Notes under the pieces: model-generated
The model's database searches: none
Told to the model about the DNA's origin: nothing
The model's input: only the letters and a program-made list of their open reading frames with translations
NCBI GenBank assembly: GCA_008933995.1
Contig: WARS01000033.1
Span: forward strand, 188,501 to 252,500
Direction of reading: 5' to 3'
Source: Datnioides undecimradiatus
Lineage: Eukaryota; Chordata; Actinopteri; Lobotiformes; Datnioididae
DNA length: 64,000 bases
Shown here: piece after piece, positions 50,563 through 63,654 of the stretch
How positions within the stretch are numbered: position 1 is the stretch's first letter
How the letters are laid out: each line of letters starts with the position of its first letter
Made by a program: the position numbers and the translations under genes

Positions 50563-53500
50563 TACTGGTTTCCTCATCTTATTCTCTGGATATTTCATAT
50601 TTCATAAACTGTTCAACAACTCCTTAAACGTGCAATGAGGCCGACTTGACTATATACTAATAAATTATTATACAGACATAGAGTATGTTATCCTATATTT
50701 AACAGTGTTTTGTTATAAATCCATATGTCTTCCTTATCATTAGGTTGTTTTTTTTTTGTTTATTTGTCAATATGTAGACAGTCGGGAATCTGGCATTATA
50801 ACGCTTACATTTATGATCAGGATTTTGCATTAAGCTGTCCGTCTTTCTTAGGTAAACACAACATACATCTAGCGAAAGAGACGGATGGAAGACCTCCGTG
50901 CCCACAGTTCTTATGACGTTTTCACAGCGTGGGCTGCTGGTGTGATTTAGCAGTATTACTCTTAACATGTGAAAGTTATACGAATGTAGTATAGTTACTA
51001 TGAACCTGTAAACTTGTTTGTTTTGGAATAAGACTGGTGACAGGTATTCAACACATTGTTGGCTGTTCAAGGCCAACTTCAACTGTTACATTTATACCTT
51101 TTACCTTTGTGAGTGAATGAGCGACAGCACAAGCACCAATAGTTTTATCACTGGTTTGAAATGGGGTGTCTTCTGTGGGTCCTGCTGTTGAGGGAGGAGA
51201 TGCAGGTTTCAACAGCTTCCAACAAGGGACTGTGAATATAAGGAGACCACGTTTGAATTGGGCAGCAATAATATGAATGATGGTGTAAGTCAGTGCTGTG
51301 AGTCGTTGTACCATTAGATGGCGCTGTGATCTAAATAAAATGTATTTTCCTCCCAGCCTTTTGCCAGAGGCGTCCAGTAATCTTAATCATAAAGATTATG
51401 AAATATAATAAACTGTCATGAAAATGAGCAAAATAATGACAAATGGCAGCCAAGGCTTTTCCCCACAATGCATTTCATTCAAATACTCCTGTGTATGTTA
51501 TTTGTTGACTTTATCGGGTCCCTCAGGACCTGACTGATTTCCTCTGACCACGGTTCTTCTCTTTTACGCTTTCACGTCTCTTCAGCAAGAAGATTGTGAA
51601 AAGGCCTACTTCAAAATGGATAACGTTCTCATTGACGATCGCCGCATTCACGTAGACTTCAGCCAGTCGGTCTCAAAGATCAAGTGGAAAGGAAAAGGTA
51701 CTCATAATGAAGCCATTTTCTTCTGAAAGGTGAATAGGTCACACCAGTGTAACCCTATAGTTTCTATATTGAGAGTTGTCCTTCACCTTGATTTACCCCT
51801 GGTTCCACTGTGTTTCATAAGCCAAGATCTCACTCAAGGTCTGTGTTCTAGATGGGAAGTACACTAAAGATGACTTCAAAGCCTACGAGAAGGATGTGGA
51901 GAACCGATCCAAACTGGCTCTCAAGGATCAAGTGAAGCCTAAACAAGAGTATCCTTGTGTGTTAATCATCTGGAATTTAATTTTCCAGCTTTCCCTCCTC
52001 ATGTCATAACATATCAGCCTGCAGGATTTGACTGTACGCCCTCTGTTGTCGTGGCCGTTCCACTTTTTTTTTCACCGTTTCATTTGGCAAACCCTCAGCA
52101 CTGAGTTTCTCTACTTCCTGGAGATTTCCATAACCTTCCTAAAAGTTCCAAGTATGACCTGCTGATTGAGGAGGAAGAGGAGGCGGCGAGCCATCGGCAC
52201 TCTGAGAAGAAACAGAAGGAAAAGAGGCACCATCATCATTCAGATGACGAGGACCGCAGGAAGTCCAAAAAGCACAAGGTATCCTCAGCGTGACACACCT
52301 TTTACACTTTCCCTGTTACCTCTAAAGGTGCTTCGCTAACACAGCAATATTGTACTATTGTAGTGTTATACTCTCCCAGTGATAACCATAGGGACAGAGC
52401 TGAGCAGTTTCAGGGATGTTGGATGAGTCCTGTCCAGTATATGAGCTGAACATCCTTTTACCAAAGGTCTCCAGTCTCTTCACTCCAACAGTCACACGTC
52501 TAAAGCTGCGTTTCCACCAAGCAGCTCAGCTCTGTTCTAGCTCCAAATTCGGCGACTTTGTTGACAATGTATTTTAGTTTGTTACACATGAGAATAGTTA
52601 GAATCGTTACTTTCACATTTCTACTGTGATGGTACAGACGGATCGTCTTCCTTTCGTCCTGTTTTGTCTCCATTTCTTCTCTGTGGTTCCAAGAAGGCTG
52701 ATCCAACATGTAAAGGTGGAGTACCGTTGCAAATTGACCAATCAGTGGTTTACACTGCCTGGCCTCACCACCTGTGGCCTTTTCGCAAACTAAGCTTTTC
52801 TCATGTTGTAACAAACACATACGGAGAATATAGAACAGGAAACATTCTGTGTCCTCCATTGTGTTCTTGTTGTTGGAAAAGTAGCGTGTAGTGTAAATTG
52901 ACGGCGAATGCGAGCGGAGAGAGGAAATGGTTAGTAGGAAGTTGGCAGTAAATGTACAGTTTAGGTTACAGTGTGCCAGGTAATAAACACTGAAGCTGCT
53001 CGAGACAAAGAGAGGATTCTCCTGTTGTGATCCAGCTGCTGGAAAAGTAAAAGACGTTCGCACCAAAGCCCTGATAACAACCACACCTACAAGAGTTGCA
53101 AGAGTACTGTCTGCAGCGGAAACGCCAAACGGATCTTGTGTTTATGTACATGGTGGTGTGAGTTTCAAGGGAACTATACCAAACATGCAATCGCTTAGGG
53201 AGAGCTGTGTCCCATATTTAGGGCTTGCCCGATCTGAGGCAACCATCTACAAAACAACTGCAGTCAAACCAGGAAATAAAGATGTTAAAACAGAAGAGAG
53301 CACAACAAGGAAGCATTTAAAAGCAAAGCAACCCACAACTTTTGACATTTCTTTAGTTACAAATTCATTCACTTCTGAATTATCTGCAGGATTAAACCAG
53401 TGTACCAGCGATAAATTAAACTTGATTAGCAAAAGCTTGTGGGTTATTGTTCCTGTGGCAGCAACGAGGCTGATAGAGCCCTCTTCCAAGAAGCAGGTTT

Positions 53501-56500
53501 ACTGAGTTAATGTTGAGTAACTCCCTCATACCTCGAAGGATGACTGATAAAAAGAGCTCCTCCAGACAGCTTGGCAAACCTGATTCTTTGAACAGGCCCG
53601 TGCATGCACAGATGTTCACACATGTGCTCACACACAGGTCTCCACCTCACTGTCTCCTTGGTTCAGTTAGACAGAAAAGTAGTGGAAATGGCTGTTCTTG
53701 AAAAGCAGCTTGTTTTCATTTGCATTGCATTTTTGTTAAAATACAGATGCAGGCAAGAGACGCTGAGGGACGGTAAGGATTCTGTGATATTCCAGCCAGA
53801 ATCAAAGCAGGGAGTTACCACACAGTCTATAAAATGTGTTGTAAACTAGTCAATTCCCATTGCTGCCTATGGTCACCAGTCAAACGAGGAAGACGGAACA
53901 ACAGCAGAACCCTGAGTCAGCACCTTGGCAGCTGAGGGGTGACGGAGCACGTCCACGATTACATGTGAAAAGCCTCAGCTAGAAGCTTTACCGTGAGACC
54001 CAAATGTAAACACCCAGCAACACTGCTGCACGCAGATACTCGGCACCTGACATGCTGCCACTGCCGTTTCTGAGAAGGGCCCGTGTCCTCAGCTATACCT
54101 CTCTGCCCTGGGCTTGCTGCCACTTGTTACTGTACCTCACTCTGTTTTACAGTGTCTGTGTTTACATGCAAGGAGTTACCTGGCTGGCTGCCTGATGTGG
54201 CTTAAGTCTTATCCAGGCTGTTTACATTCACCCTTGATACTTTGAGTTTCCGTGTTGTGATTAAAAACATATCTATCAACCTGCACTGAGGGCAATATGT
54301 TACATAAGTGGTTAAATCTAAGGTGTGTTATTAGACATCAGTCAGGCAGTGAATCGTGGAATATGTGAGTGTCAGTTATCGAGGAACTGACTCATAAAAA
54401 CTTGGATTTTGAAAAGAATGTAGTTGTGTAGTTGTGGATATGTTGCAGTATGTATAATATACCTGTAGCACACTGCAACCAGCAGCCAGACTGGTCAGCT
54501 AGGGTTGCTGCAATCTACCAGTGGTAGATCATGGTTTACCATGATATAAAAATGTACATTTACCATACTGTTTACATTTGCTTATTTACAGTGTTGAATT
54601 TAACCTTATAATAATATAAATTAATAAATGATATAAATATATGTTAATGGAAAACAAATGTTAAGGTTATATCAAGTTTCATGTCTGTGGGGGCAAAGTA
54701 TTCTGTGAAATTACGATATAGTGTTTGCTCAACCCTCTGTTTTATTCCTTAAGGGTCACTGTAACTGAAAATAAAATACTAATATAATGTATAAAGTAAT
54801 ATGTAGTGTTACTGTACATAGGATACGCTATACTAGTGTATTATCATGACATTTTCTGAGGTTATCTTAAAGTGTAAATCTCTTTGGCTGCAGCCCCATG
54901 GTCAACACATTGTACTTTCCCTTCTGTCATGTGAAACACACACACAGTATAAATGATACCTACCCTGAGTTGCAGCCGCCTTCACTGATGCTTACATCCA
55001 GTTGGAGCTTCAGGCTTTGTGAACATCTAACAATAGGGTTATGAGTAAGGCCCCAATGCTCAGTCAGAGGCTGAGGAGGACGGTATCCCACATGGCAGAG
55101 CACAAAGGGGATTAATGAGCAGCAGCCAGTACATACCAAACACACTGCCATGAAATGGTTTACATTACTTCCTTTAGCAAGGATAAACCTTTTCTGTTCA
55201 ATCAGGATGGTGGGGGAAGACGTTTAGATGTGTCATAGAAGGAAAAGCAGGTATTACTGTTGATGCTATCATTCTGTTCGAGAGGAGAGACAAAGCAAAA
55301 TGCAACAAAGTTCAGAAGAGACCCGGTGAATAACAATCATGAACATCAGATCTTTGTTGTGAGATGAAGATACAGAAACATTCCTCACATTAATACATGA
55401 AACAAAGAGAAATGTCATGTTTCCATCATGTTTTCATTCCTTTGAAGATGCAGCTCTTTTGATGTCAGCATCTCCTGTCCTGCAGGGAGTTAACGGTACC
55501 TGACTGGAGTAATGGCTGTTTATCTCCTGCACCAGCTTCTAATGTTCACACAGAGACGACTGGATGAAGGCGTACACAAACTTAGTTACCGTTGCTGATT
55601 TGTATCGGTTCCAGTTTGTGTTTACTTGGACAGAGATTTGACTGAGCAACTAAACGTGTGAACATCCCAGGATCTTAAAACCAAAGTGAGGTCAAAGTGT
55701 CTATATTTTCAGTAATGCTGAGAAAAGCGGCAAGGTTCAAAAATAAACAGTGGTGTTCCATACACTTTGAGCTTTGCACTGAAGATGCATAGTTTCCACA
55801 ATACAACGCTTTCTCCAGGAAGTAACAGGTTTTTTTCCAGGAAGTAAAGATTCCCATTTCATGCACTCACAGCACTTCAGTTTTTAAGCAGATGTTGTGG
55901 TAGGGGTTTTACACCCACAGTGACACCAGGGGCAGACAGAGCGCATCCCCACCATGCTGCTCAACATGTGTGAGAATTCTCACTAAGTGTTTAATTATAA
56001 TGTTACAGCCATGAGATATTTTTAAAGCAGTTTTCGGTAACTGGGCTATAGTTGCACACCACTTTTCTAGTCGTCTCACCAGTCAAAGCGCGTTTACACT
56101 ACATGTCTGCATTCACCCATTCATACACTGGTTGGCAGCTGCTCATCAGAACACAAACTAGCATTCACACTATCCTCCCTGCCCTGGAAATGTCAGAGAT
56201 GGAGCAGCCATCAGGAGCAATTCCGGGGGCTCTCGCAGGCATGCAGCCTGGGAGTCCATCCAAGGAAACAAAGCCAGTCTTAAACCACAACCTGTCTTTG
56301 CCTGTCTTTACACATTTGTCCAATGGTCTTTACTCTTTCTCCCACCTTTGTGTCTTCTCTGACATTTCCAGGACGGGGAGGACAGTCGGCGAGACAGGAA
56401 AAGCAGACGCCAGCATTCTCGATCCCGCTCAAGTTCTCGCTCCAGAGACCGGGACCACAAACACAGCAAGTCCCGGGGCAAACACGGCAAAGAGGGCCGC

Positions 56501-56602
56501 GATAAAGGCCACAGCCGCAAAGACAGGAGCCGCAGCCGCAGCCGCAGCTGCAGCCGCTCCTCCAAGAAGTCCAAGGATAAAGACAGGAGTAGATACAGAT
56601 GA
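46888..56602 (+). CDS. ppil4: Peptidyl-prolyl cis-trans isomerase-like 4
   Basis: Thirteen coding exons join in frame to 480 codons plus stop (human 492): 46888-46957, 47275-47342, 48291-48355, 48447-48564, 48957-49099, 49373-49469, 49641-49757, 49840-49964, 50099-50165, 51586-51697, 51852-51948, 52146-52278, 56372-56602. Residues 1 to about 160 are a cyclophilin domain starting [11 protein letters not shown], with [19 protein letters not shown] and [20 protein letters not shown]. An RRM follows, with RNP2 VLFVCKLN (241-248) and RNP1 LCYAFIEF (281-288). The C-terminus is Lys/His-rich and then an SR/RD-rich tail (405-480). In the family the protein is nuclear and associates with spliceosomes; the cyclophilin domain is thought to have weak or no isomerase activity. 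The intron at 51949-52145 looks U12-type. Residue 92 is Trp where human has Gly. Confidence 0.96.
50316..50342. repeat. (AC)n microsatellite
   Basis: About 13 dinucleotides in ppil4 intron 9. Confidence 0.9.
50518..50558. repeat. (AC)n microsatellite
   Basis: About 20 dinucleotides, 175 bp from the previous one in the same intron. Confidence 0.95.
51949..52145 (+). other. ppil4: Candidate U12-type (minor spliceosome) intron of ppil4
   Basis: The intron begins GTATCCTT, a perfect U12 donor of the GT class. TTCCATAAC (52126-52134), one mismatch from the U12 branch consensus TTCCTTAAC, lies 11 bases before the 3' AG, the usual tight spacing. Splicing there keeps frame and yields the expected KQDSKYDLL junction. 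Confidence 0.8.
52279..56371 (+). other. ppil4: ppil4 intron 12 (4.1 kb)
   Basis: Non-coding. The open frames at 52500-53084 and 53158-53505 do not resemble proteins. A possible non-autonomous DNA transposon lies near 52505-53127; the remainder shows nothing recognisable. Confidence 0.6.
52505..53127. mobile_element. Possible non-autonomous DNA transposon
   Basis: The left end CTGCGTTTCCACC and right end GCAGCGGAAACGCC carry the inverted motif GCGTTTCC / GGAAACGC about 600 bp apart, a terminal signature seen in fish non-autonomous DNA elements. No clear target duplication was found and the ends are imperfect. Confidence 0.3.
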
Positions 56603-56830
56603 GATGGGGAATGACAGATGGTGTTAACCTCACTGAATCTCTTTTTTGACAGAGTGGAGCTACAGAGAGGGCATAAGCTGCATTCAACATGATTTCCTTG
56701 AAATCACTTGACTAGGGCTTTAAGCGGAAACAGCAGGTGATGATCAGGTCCTTGTCACGTTGTCTTGAAGAAAAAGTGTTTGAGAAATGTTTTTTTACAT
56801 GTGGATTAAAAAAGGTATAAAATTCCCCAA
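56603..56830 (+). other. ppil4: ppil4 3' UTR
   Basis: Short AT-rich sequence after the stop codon with ATTAAA at 56805-56810 as the likely polyadenylation signal. Confidence 0.5.
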
Positions 56831-59800
56831 AATGTGAGACATGCCTTCTCTCTTTATCAGTTCTTTATTTCATTTGAATTCCATGACAAACGTCCTGCTT
56901 TGTTCTTTACTTCCTCTGCTCTGTGCCCTTACACACTGTAGATGATTAATATGTCACCTTTAGCTTCAAACAGGGGGCTTTATTTTTTCAAAAAGTCGGC
57001 ATGGAAACTTAGGGAATTCACTGGTGTCTCCCTCCGCCCACCTCGCAGAGTAGGAGTAACATGTCTCTTCAGACTGAAAACTAATGTGTGCCTGGCTGCC
57101 AGTTTACAGCTAATGTTAAATGGCTATTTTTGGTGCAATGTGATAAGATAATACACAAAGCAATTTGTGATCTGAACTTCAAACACTGACTGATGAGCAG
57201 CGCCTCATTGTCAAAAATGAAACCATGTTGTGACACCCAAAGATACAAATCCAGGCTCAGCAGCGGGTACATGATATATGAAGATATAAGAACTTATTTG
57301 GTGCAAAGATGAGTTAATATCTCTGTATTAGGAAATAAGTAAAATTTGCAATTTACATGAATTGTCTCAGTAATCATCAGCAAACACAACCAAAAACACA
57401 CACGCGCACATGCACAGTCCCTTGATTAACAGCGAATTTCTAAAATAGTCACCACAATGTTTTGAGTTTCCCGAAAATGCTTGATTTTGTGGGTGGAGGT
57501 GGGGTTGAATGCAGGGGTGAGCTGAAACGGAAACATTTAAAAAGTCTTCCGGTGCTAAGCTGAATCACCTTTAGAGGAAGTCTCTAAGAACTGAAAGGTG
57601 AAAGCACCAAGCAGTGTGGAAACAAGGGCTTGCACTGCTTCTCTTCCCCCCCACTGGTGGAACCACTGGTAGTGACTTCCCCAGCCTCCTACGCTGCATT
57701 TTCTTCTTTAACCTTATGTAAAATCACAAAGCTTGTCCCTAACGCACCCAGGTGAGGAGGAGCTGTTTCTGAATTAAACCCTCACCATGTGCTGGCATTT
57801 GCCACTTTTTTTCCTGTGACATTAGAGCTGTAAGATCAATACCAAGCACACAAGGGCAAAGTAATATTGAGTCATACGAGTGTGTGCTCTGCTCTTTTAC
57901 TCTTGTTATCAGTATGTGAACTTAAGACAAGCAAGAATGTCAAATGAGCTGTTGCTATAGCAAAATGCTACACACTCCTGTCAGTCCTAAATTCCTAACA
58001 GAAGGGTCATGCACACATACCTTTAGTTATACTCATGCAAACACACGTACACAGTAGCACTTACGGAAGTGTATTGTATTCAAGTCACAGAAAAGTCATG
58101 TTTTCTCATGCCAGGTCTGCTGGAAGGTCAGCGCTTACATTAAAGTCCGTCTGAATGAGCCGTTGTAGTTCTCTGTTGGCATTTGTCTGCAAATCAGGTC
58201 GATCTACTGTTGGATAAGAGCAAATATTATACAATGTACATAGAGTATAGGTTTTATATTTATGACATTGGAAATGGAAATTAATTTAACACTTGTTTCC
58301 CACAGTCACATGAGGCAGGCCTCCCATCCTACATTAGGTTTTATTCCTCGCATGTTACACTTTCAGCTGTAGTGTGCTCCAGCTGGAGCTGCAGCACCGA
58401 ACAATGCAAGCACTCGACGTGTCAGTTGAACAGTGAGCACTCAAAGAGGCTGAAGGTCTCCACTGAAATAAAGACGCTCAGAGCATTTGAAGTCAGTTGA
58501 GGCGTAATCAGTTTTAAGTGCGAGCATTGTGAGTGAGTGACAAAAATATCTAAACATGGTTGGAGCCGTCTGCACAAAGTGGATAGCTCGTGATTGCTAG
58601 GTTGACATAATAAATTCACATATGCATGATCATTCCATAAAATCATATTTCTGTCATATTTGAATGCATATGTGTTCATGCTGTATAGGCTTTCATTTAC
58701 ATACTCTTAACAGATTGATTACCACATACAGCAAGTGAAAAAGCATTAAGAAATAATATAATAATAAAGACCAGGTGCGCTGACATTTTCATTTCACTTC
58801 CCAAAGCAATTGCACTTTGTCTGAAATGAAGTTTGCACATTCCTGAACATTTGCAGCTGTGTTGTGTACCACTCCTGAAATAGGTTGAAAAGACCTAAAA
58901 AGAAAAGAAAAGAATCTTATAGACTTGTACCTGACAGCAGAGATATGGTATTTATCATCAGAACATATTATAATATATATAATATTTCTCAACATGAGAA
59001 AAAGCTGCCATGTTAGCAGGGGAAATGAAAAAGGACCCTGTATTTGGAAGGTGGCAAGGTTAACTTCATCTGCTGCTTGGGCTTCTGATTAAGTAATGAT
59101 GATGAACTTATGAGAAATTAGACAAAATTCTAGCGCACAATGATTCACTTTTGTTTTTGTTTCCACACAGCTCCTCTTTTCCCTTCAGGTGTTCTTGCTG
59201 TGTATGACACAATCATGCTTTGCCTTCTTATTACTTGAACAGAGTTGAAAACTATCTGAACTTTGCATACTTTTCAACAGTATCGTCAGCAGGACACAGT
59301 GGTCCTGTAAAGTGGTGGGTTCTCACCAGAACCTCACTTTCTTTTGTAATCACCCTGCCTCCACATCAGCCTTGTGTCTTTAAAGTGAGCAGTCAGGTGT
59401 GGTTTGGAAATCTATTCCCAGATGCTGGTGTTCACATGCTCTTATCTGAAAAAGCCCAGGCTAACCATGAAGGAAAGTCATGGTCATTGTACAACCTGCG
59501 CAACCTGGTTACAGACACAAATCATCCATCACCACTATCAGCTGTACCTGTTCCTCATTTTATGCAGAGTAAACACACACAGACAAAAAACAGATATGGT
59601 TTTAAGGAACCAAAAGCAGCCCTTGTCATTACAGAAATGAAATATTGTTCCAGTTTTGTGTCTTAGCAGCTTTTTCCTATAACAAAAACTGCCTTATTTT
59701 AAGTCACAAGAATAACTACGGTGAGCCCGGACCTTTTGACCTCCCCGCTGTGGGATCCCGACAGTGTTTATTATTGGAAAAAAAAAAATCCAGATACTTG

Positions 59801-59932
59801 TTTAAGTAGAGAAGCAACATGACACTGTGAAAACACTCTATTACAAGTTACAAGAGCAAAAAACAAAACCAAACTAAAATCAAATGTCTAAATTTTCATT
59901 CATTATGCAGAACGGCCCATCAACGTATATTA

Positions 59933-59965
59933 ACGTATAAATAAAATTGAATTGAATTGAATTGG
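59933..59965 (+). repeat. L2-like 3' tail remnant
   Basis: TATAAATAAAATTGAATTGA followed by further GAATT repeats, the terminal signature of the L2-like LINEs in this window. Confidence 0.6.
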
Positions 59966-61716
59966 ATATTAGTATATATCTGATCCGTTTATATATTGGC
60001 AGCATTTTCATTTTGCAGTGGTAAGAAAGGTAACATTTTGTATCTATGTTATAAACTGTTGTGTAATTTAATCTACAACAGTATATCATATTTTGTAAGA
60101 TGACCAAATAATTCTGAGTTTTATTATAATTAAATTTAAATCTGCCAAATCACTACAGCTGTCAAACAAAAGCAGTGGAGTTGAATGCAGAGCATTTGTG
60201 TCTGAAATGCAGCAGGGTTAAATACAAAAGAGCACATGATTAGTCTTAAACCCCCAAATTGTACTTAAGCACTGGTTGTGAGTATCAGCTAAATACCAAC
60301 AATTCTTATGATGGAATGTGTGTGCGTGTGAAGTGATGCAGTCAGCGCTGTGCGGCCTTACTACAGGTGTTCCTGTTTGAAACGTCGATAGGTGGGTGGG
60401 TTGACTGACGGCTGAGTCTTGATGAAACAATAAGCCAGGCGGAGAGGAGCTGCAGGCGGAGAAGTGTTGCAATTTAACCTGTTCACTTGTTCCCTGGAAG
60501 TCCCTGCACAGTCCTAATGCAGGTAACCACAGAGCTGTCTTCAAAATTAGAATGTGTTCCGTTCTTTTCCATGTAACTATTTCGGTGGATTTCTCTGAGT
60601 GGATTTCCACAGCAATAAAGCAACAAAGCAACACTCCGTTGTGCTACTGGCTGTATGAGGTCTCCGCTTATTGGGAGTACAGCAGAGCTTTGACCTAAGT
60701 GCCAATGTTAGCTTGTGAGCATGTTCAAAGTGACAATGCTAGGAGCAATGTTCAAGGTGTGTAACAAAAAGCAAAGAACCATTCCTGATTTACATTTGGA
60801 CACCGTCCCCATTAAAGGAGTCAGTGATTCACCTCTCATGGTGCTTCATCTCAGCCCAGATTGCTCCCAGGAAGTCCTGTTGCGCAATCCCACAAAACAC
60901 AGTCTGAGATGTGCACTGGATGTCCTCTTGACCTGGCTACTGTGCCAACCCTGTGACCCCTCAGCTTGAATTTCACTTTAAGAAATCAGTGCTGCCAAAT
61001 CCAAATATGGCAGATGACAAGCAGCAGTTATTTTAGTGTTAGCCCGATGAAAAAGCTTGTGTGTTTTCAGTGGGCTGTGCCATGATGCAGAAAAAGAGCA
61101 TTCCTCAGGTAGTTTGTGCCTAATTTCCTCCCTCAGCCACCTCAGAACAGTCCAGTGGAGCTCTCCATTGACACTCTGACCATGGGGGACAAGTTCACGA
61201 TGCACAACACTGAGCATCGCCAACACTAATGGGAATGTTACCCATTAAGACCATGACCTCTTTTGCCCTTTTAACTAGTCTATTCAGTCATTGTAAAGAT
61301 ATTCCAGTCTGGAACAAAGTGGCTGACACAACTTTGCCATCCTTCAAACAACAACACAAGCATGGCCGATAAATCATTCTGTTTTTCACTGTTAAAAACA
61401 TTTCTCATTATAACTTTACAGAAAATACTTTAACACGAATCTGTCTCTTTAAAAAAACATATCCACATATTTGTTTTTCCCTGTGCAGCTTCAGTAGGCT
61501 CGGTTAGATATCAAGGTCATGATGCACACCACATTATTTCCTTGTTCTCGAGTCTAAAACATTCCCTTGTCCTTCCTGAAATACTGTGTACTGTACCTGT
61601 CTTTAATTGTCAACTCATGGTGTTCTAGTGTGTACGTATAAATAAAAATTTCCAGTCAGCAGTTTCGTCAGATTGTTGTCCAGCCCCTCCCCTAAGATCA
61701 AACTGCCTCTCTCTCT

Positions 61717-61718
<2 letters not shown>

Positions 61719-61765
<47 letters not shown>
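61719..61765. repeat. (CA)n microsatellite
   Basis: About 23 CA dinucleotides preceded by a CT-rich stretch. Confidence 0.95.
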
Positions 61766-61766
<1 letters not shown>

Positions 61767-62048
61767 AATTGCCCATTGCTTCATTTTTTTTTTTTGCATG
61801 TCCAACATCCTGGTTAGATAAAGAGCAAACATCAAAAATAAAGGAAGCAGCAACTGCTGTTTCATTGTGTGTTACCCTTCCTGGCTTTGGAGTCTTGCTC
61901 AGGTTCCTTTTTCTTATCTGCATGTTCTCATCGTGATTTGTGATTCAAGGTTAATTCATGTCTCTCCTGTTTCTGCCTTTGTGGACATGTAAATCCCTTT
62001 TATCCATAGATGTCAAATAATACTGACATACTGGGAGAACTAGTAAAT

Positions 62049-62049
<1 letters not shown>

Positions 62050-62095
<46 letters not shown>
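62050..62095. repeat. (GT)n microsatellite
   Basis: About 23 GT dinucleotides. Confidence 0.95.
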
Positions 62096-62096
<1 letters not shown>

Positions 62097-62444
62097 ATTC
62101 ACAGTGGCTTTGTGTGAGCACAAACACCCTCAGCACAGTCTATGCACTTTGGCCAGTGCAGTTCTCAGAATAAGAGGCAGTTCAGGAAAACTTTGTCAGT
62201 TTCTGGTTTCAAATTACTCTAACAACAAAGACAGTGTCATAACACCATCAAATATGGAGGAATAAAAATATTATTGTCCATCTTTGTTACTGTGAATCTT
62301 GAAACTCATGTGTCTTTTCTTCAAACACCATGCTAATCTAAGCACAAACACATAGTTCAGCTATTTTTAGCTCTGGTCTGTAATGACAGCAGCGAGCTCT
62401 GCTCAGTCAGCTGCATAGTGTTTAATGTGCATCACTGTTAATCT

Positions 62445-62905
62445 CTGTACAGATACCTGTGGCTCCACAGCTGAACATCTAATCTGTAGCTCCACTGACC
62501 TGCCCCGTGTCCTCTGCTGCCATTTATTATCACTAATTTATTATCATTATTGTACTGCTAACAGTTGCCATAGTCAGATTCTGTTGTTCTACCATTCTGT
62601 CAGTTTCATCTTTAGTACACCTGTATCTCTGTCTGTGACATGCTGTATTCTCTCTCTCTCTCTTTCCCCCCATCCGCTCAAGGCAGATGGCTGTCCACCT
62701 AGAGCCAGGATCTGCCCAAGGTTTCTGCCTGTTAAAGGAAGTTTCTCCTCGCTGCTGTCTCCAAGTGCTTGCTCATGGTGGAACTGTTGGGTGTAACTAA
62801 TAGTAAAGAGTGTGGTCCAGACCTGTTCTATATGTAAAATGCCTTGAGATTACTTTGGTTGTGAATTGGCGCTATATAAATAATTGAATCGAGTTGAATC
62901 TGAAT
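62445..62905 (+). mobile_element. L2-like LINE 3' UTR fragment
   Basis: Starts at CAGATACCTGTGGCTCCACA, continues through the shared 3' UTR landmarks (CCCCGTGTCCTCTGCTGCCA, TTTCCCCCCATCCGCTCA, CTTGCTCATGGTGGAACTGT) and ends at TGTGAATTGGCGCTATATAA followed by a GAATC-type tail. The same order is seen in reverse in the katna1 intron copy. Confidence 0.85.
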
Positions 62906-63650
62906 CAGTGCCTCTGTTTCATTTGATGGACAGCTGACAGCGAAGAGATCACGGTCATCATGTCTCACACGTACCTGTTGTTCAGAGGCTGTGGAGACTC
63001 AAACCTGAGACTCTGGTTGATAAAAATGTCACAGTGTTGTCTTGTGAATGCAGTATCAGTGCTGATACTTTATGTAATGACATGCTGATATAAGTTCGAT
63101 TTTCTATTTTTATAGTTCTGTTTTCTATTTGAAGCTGGAGATTTACATATTATCATAACATCTGAAAATTATGAGCAAAGTCATATCAGAAGCGTACATT
63201 TTTATATTATATCATATTGGCTGTCTAAAACAGGAGACTGCTAATGCTAATGCTTTACACTGTCATTTTACTTTTGTTATTTGTGCTGATGATATGATTT
63301 TACCATTGATCATTTCTGTGTTTTTCATTATCTTATTGTAATTGATGTATTTTTTTCTCTCCAGTCAACACTTTCTGTTTTTAAATGTGCTCTATAAATA
63401 ATGTGACTTGGTGTTGAATGTCTGAAAATGTTTGATCAGTTTTGTGAAACAGAGCGGCTAAACCATTGCGGCAAACTTAAAGGATGCAGATCGCAGAGGG
63501 GTATTAATATTCTAATCCATCCTCCTGCCAGAGAGTGAATAAGTATATTTCCAAGGCCCTTTTTACACCAAGAATATAACACACGCATTAGAGCTTGGAA
63601 ACTCCGAGACAGATTTGCCATAAAAGCATAAAATAAGATCAGATAAGAAA
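62906..63650. other. Intergenic, AT-rich
   Basis: No coding, RNA or repeat feature recognised. Confidence 0.5.
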
Positions 63651-63654
63651 TAAT

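Larger units (their letters stand above)
56831..62440. other. Intergenic region downstream of ppil4
   Basis: No gene is supported on either strand; the longest open frames (59220-59666, 60218-60634) lack domain-like sequence and splice context. Contains an L2 tail at about 59933-59965 and CA and GT microsatellites. ZC3H12D and TAB2, the next genes in human, are not seen. Confidence 0.5.

Noticed and set aside
52279..52286. GTATCCTC donor of ppil4 intron 12 as a second U12 intron
   Set aside because: One mismatch in the donor and no TTCCTTAAC-like branch site near the acceptor at 56371; treated as an ordinary intron.
52500..53084. 194-aa minus-strand frame in ppil4 intron 12
   Set aside because: Sequence is not protein-like and overlaps a possible non-autonomous transposon.
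56280..56690. Minus-strand frames opposite the last ppil4 exon
   Set aside because: Shadow of the SR-rich coding exon.
59220..59666. 148-aa open frame downstream of ppil4
   Set aside because: No homology recognised, no splice or polyadenylation context, one of several chance frames in this region.
61615..62265. Open frames through CA/GT repeats
   Set aside because: Microsatellite translations (Thr-His or Val-Cys runs).
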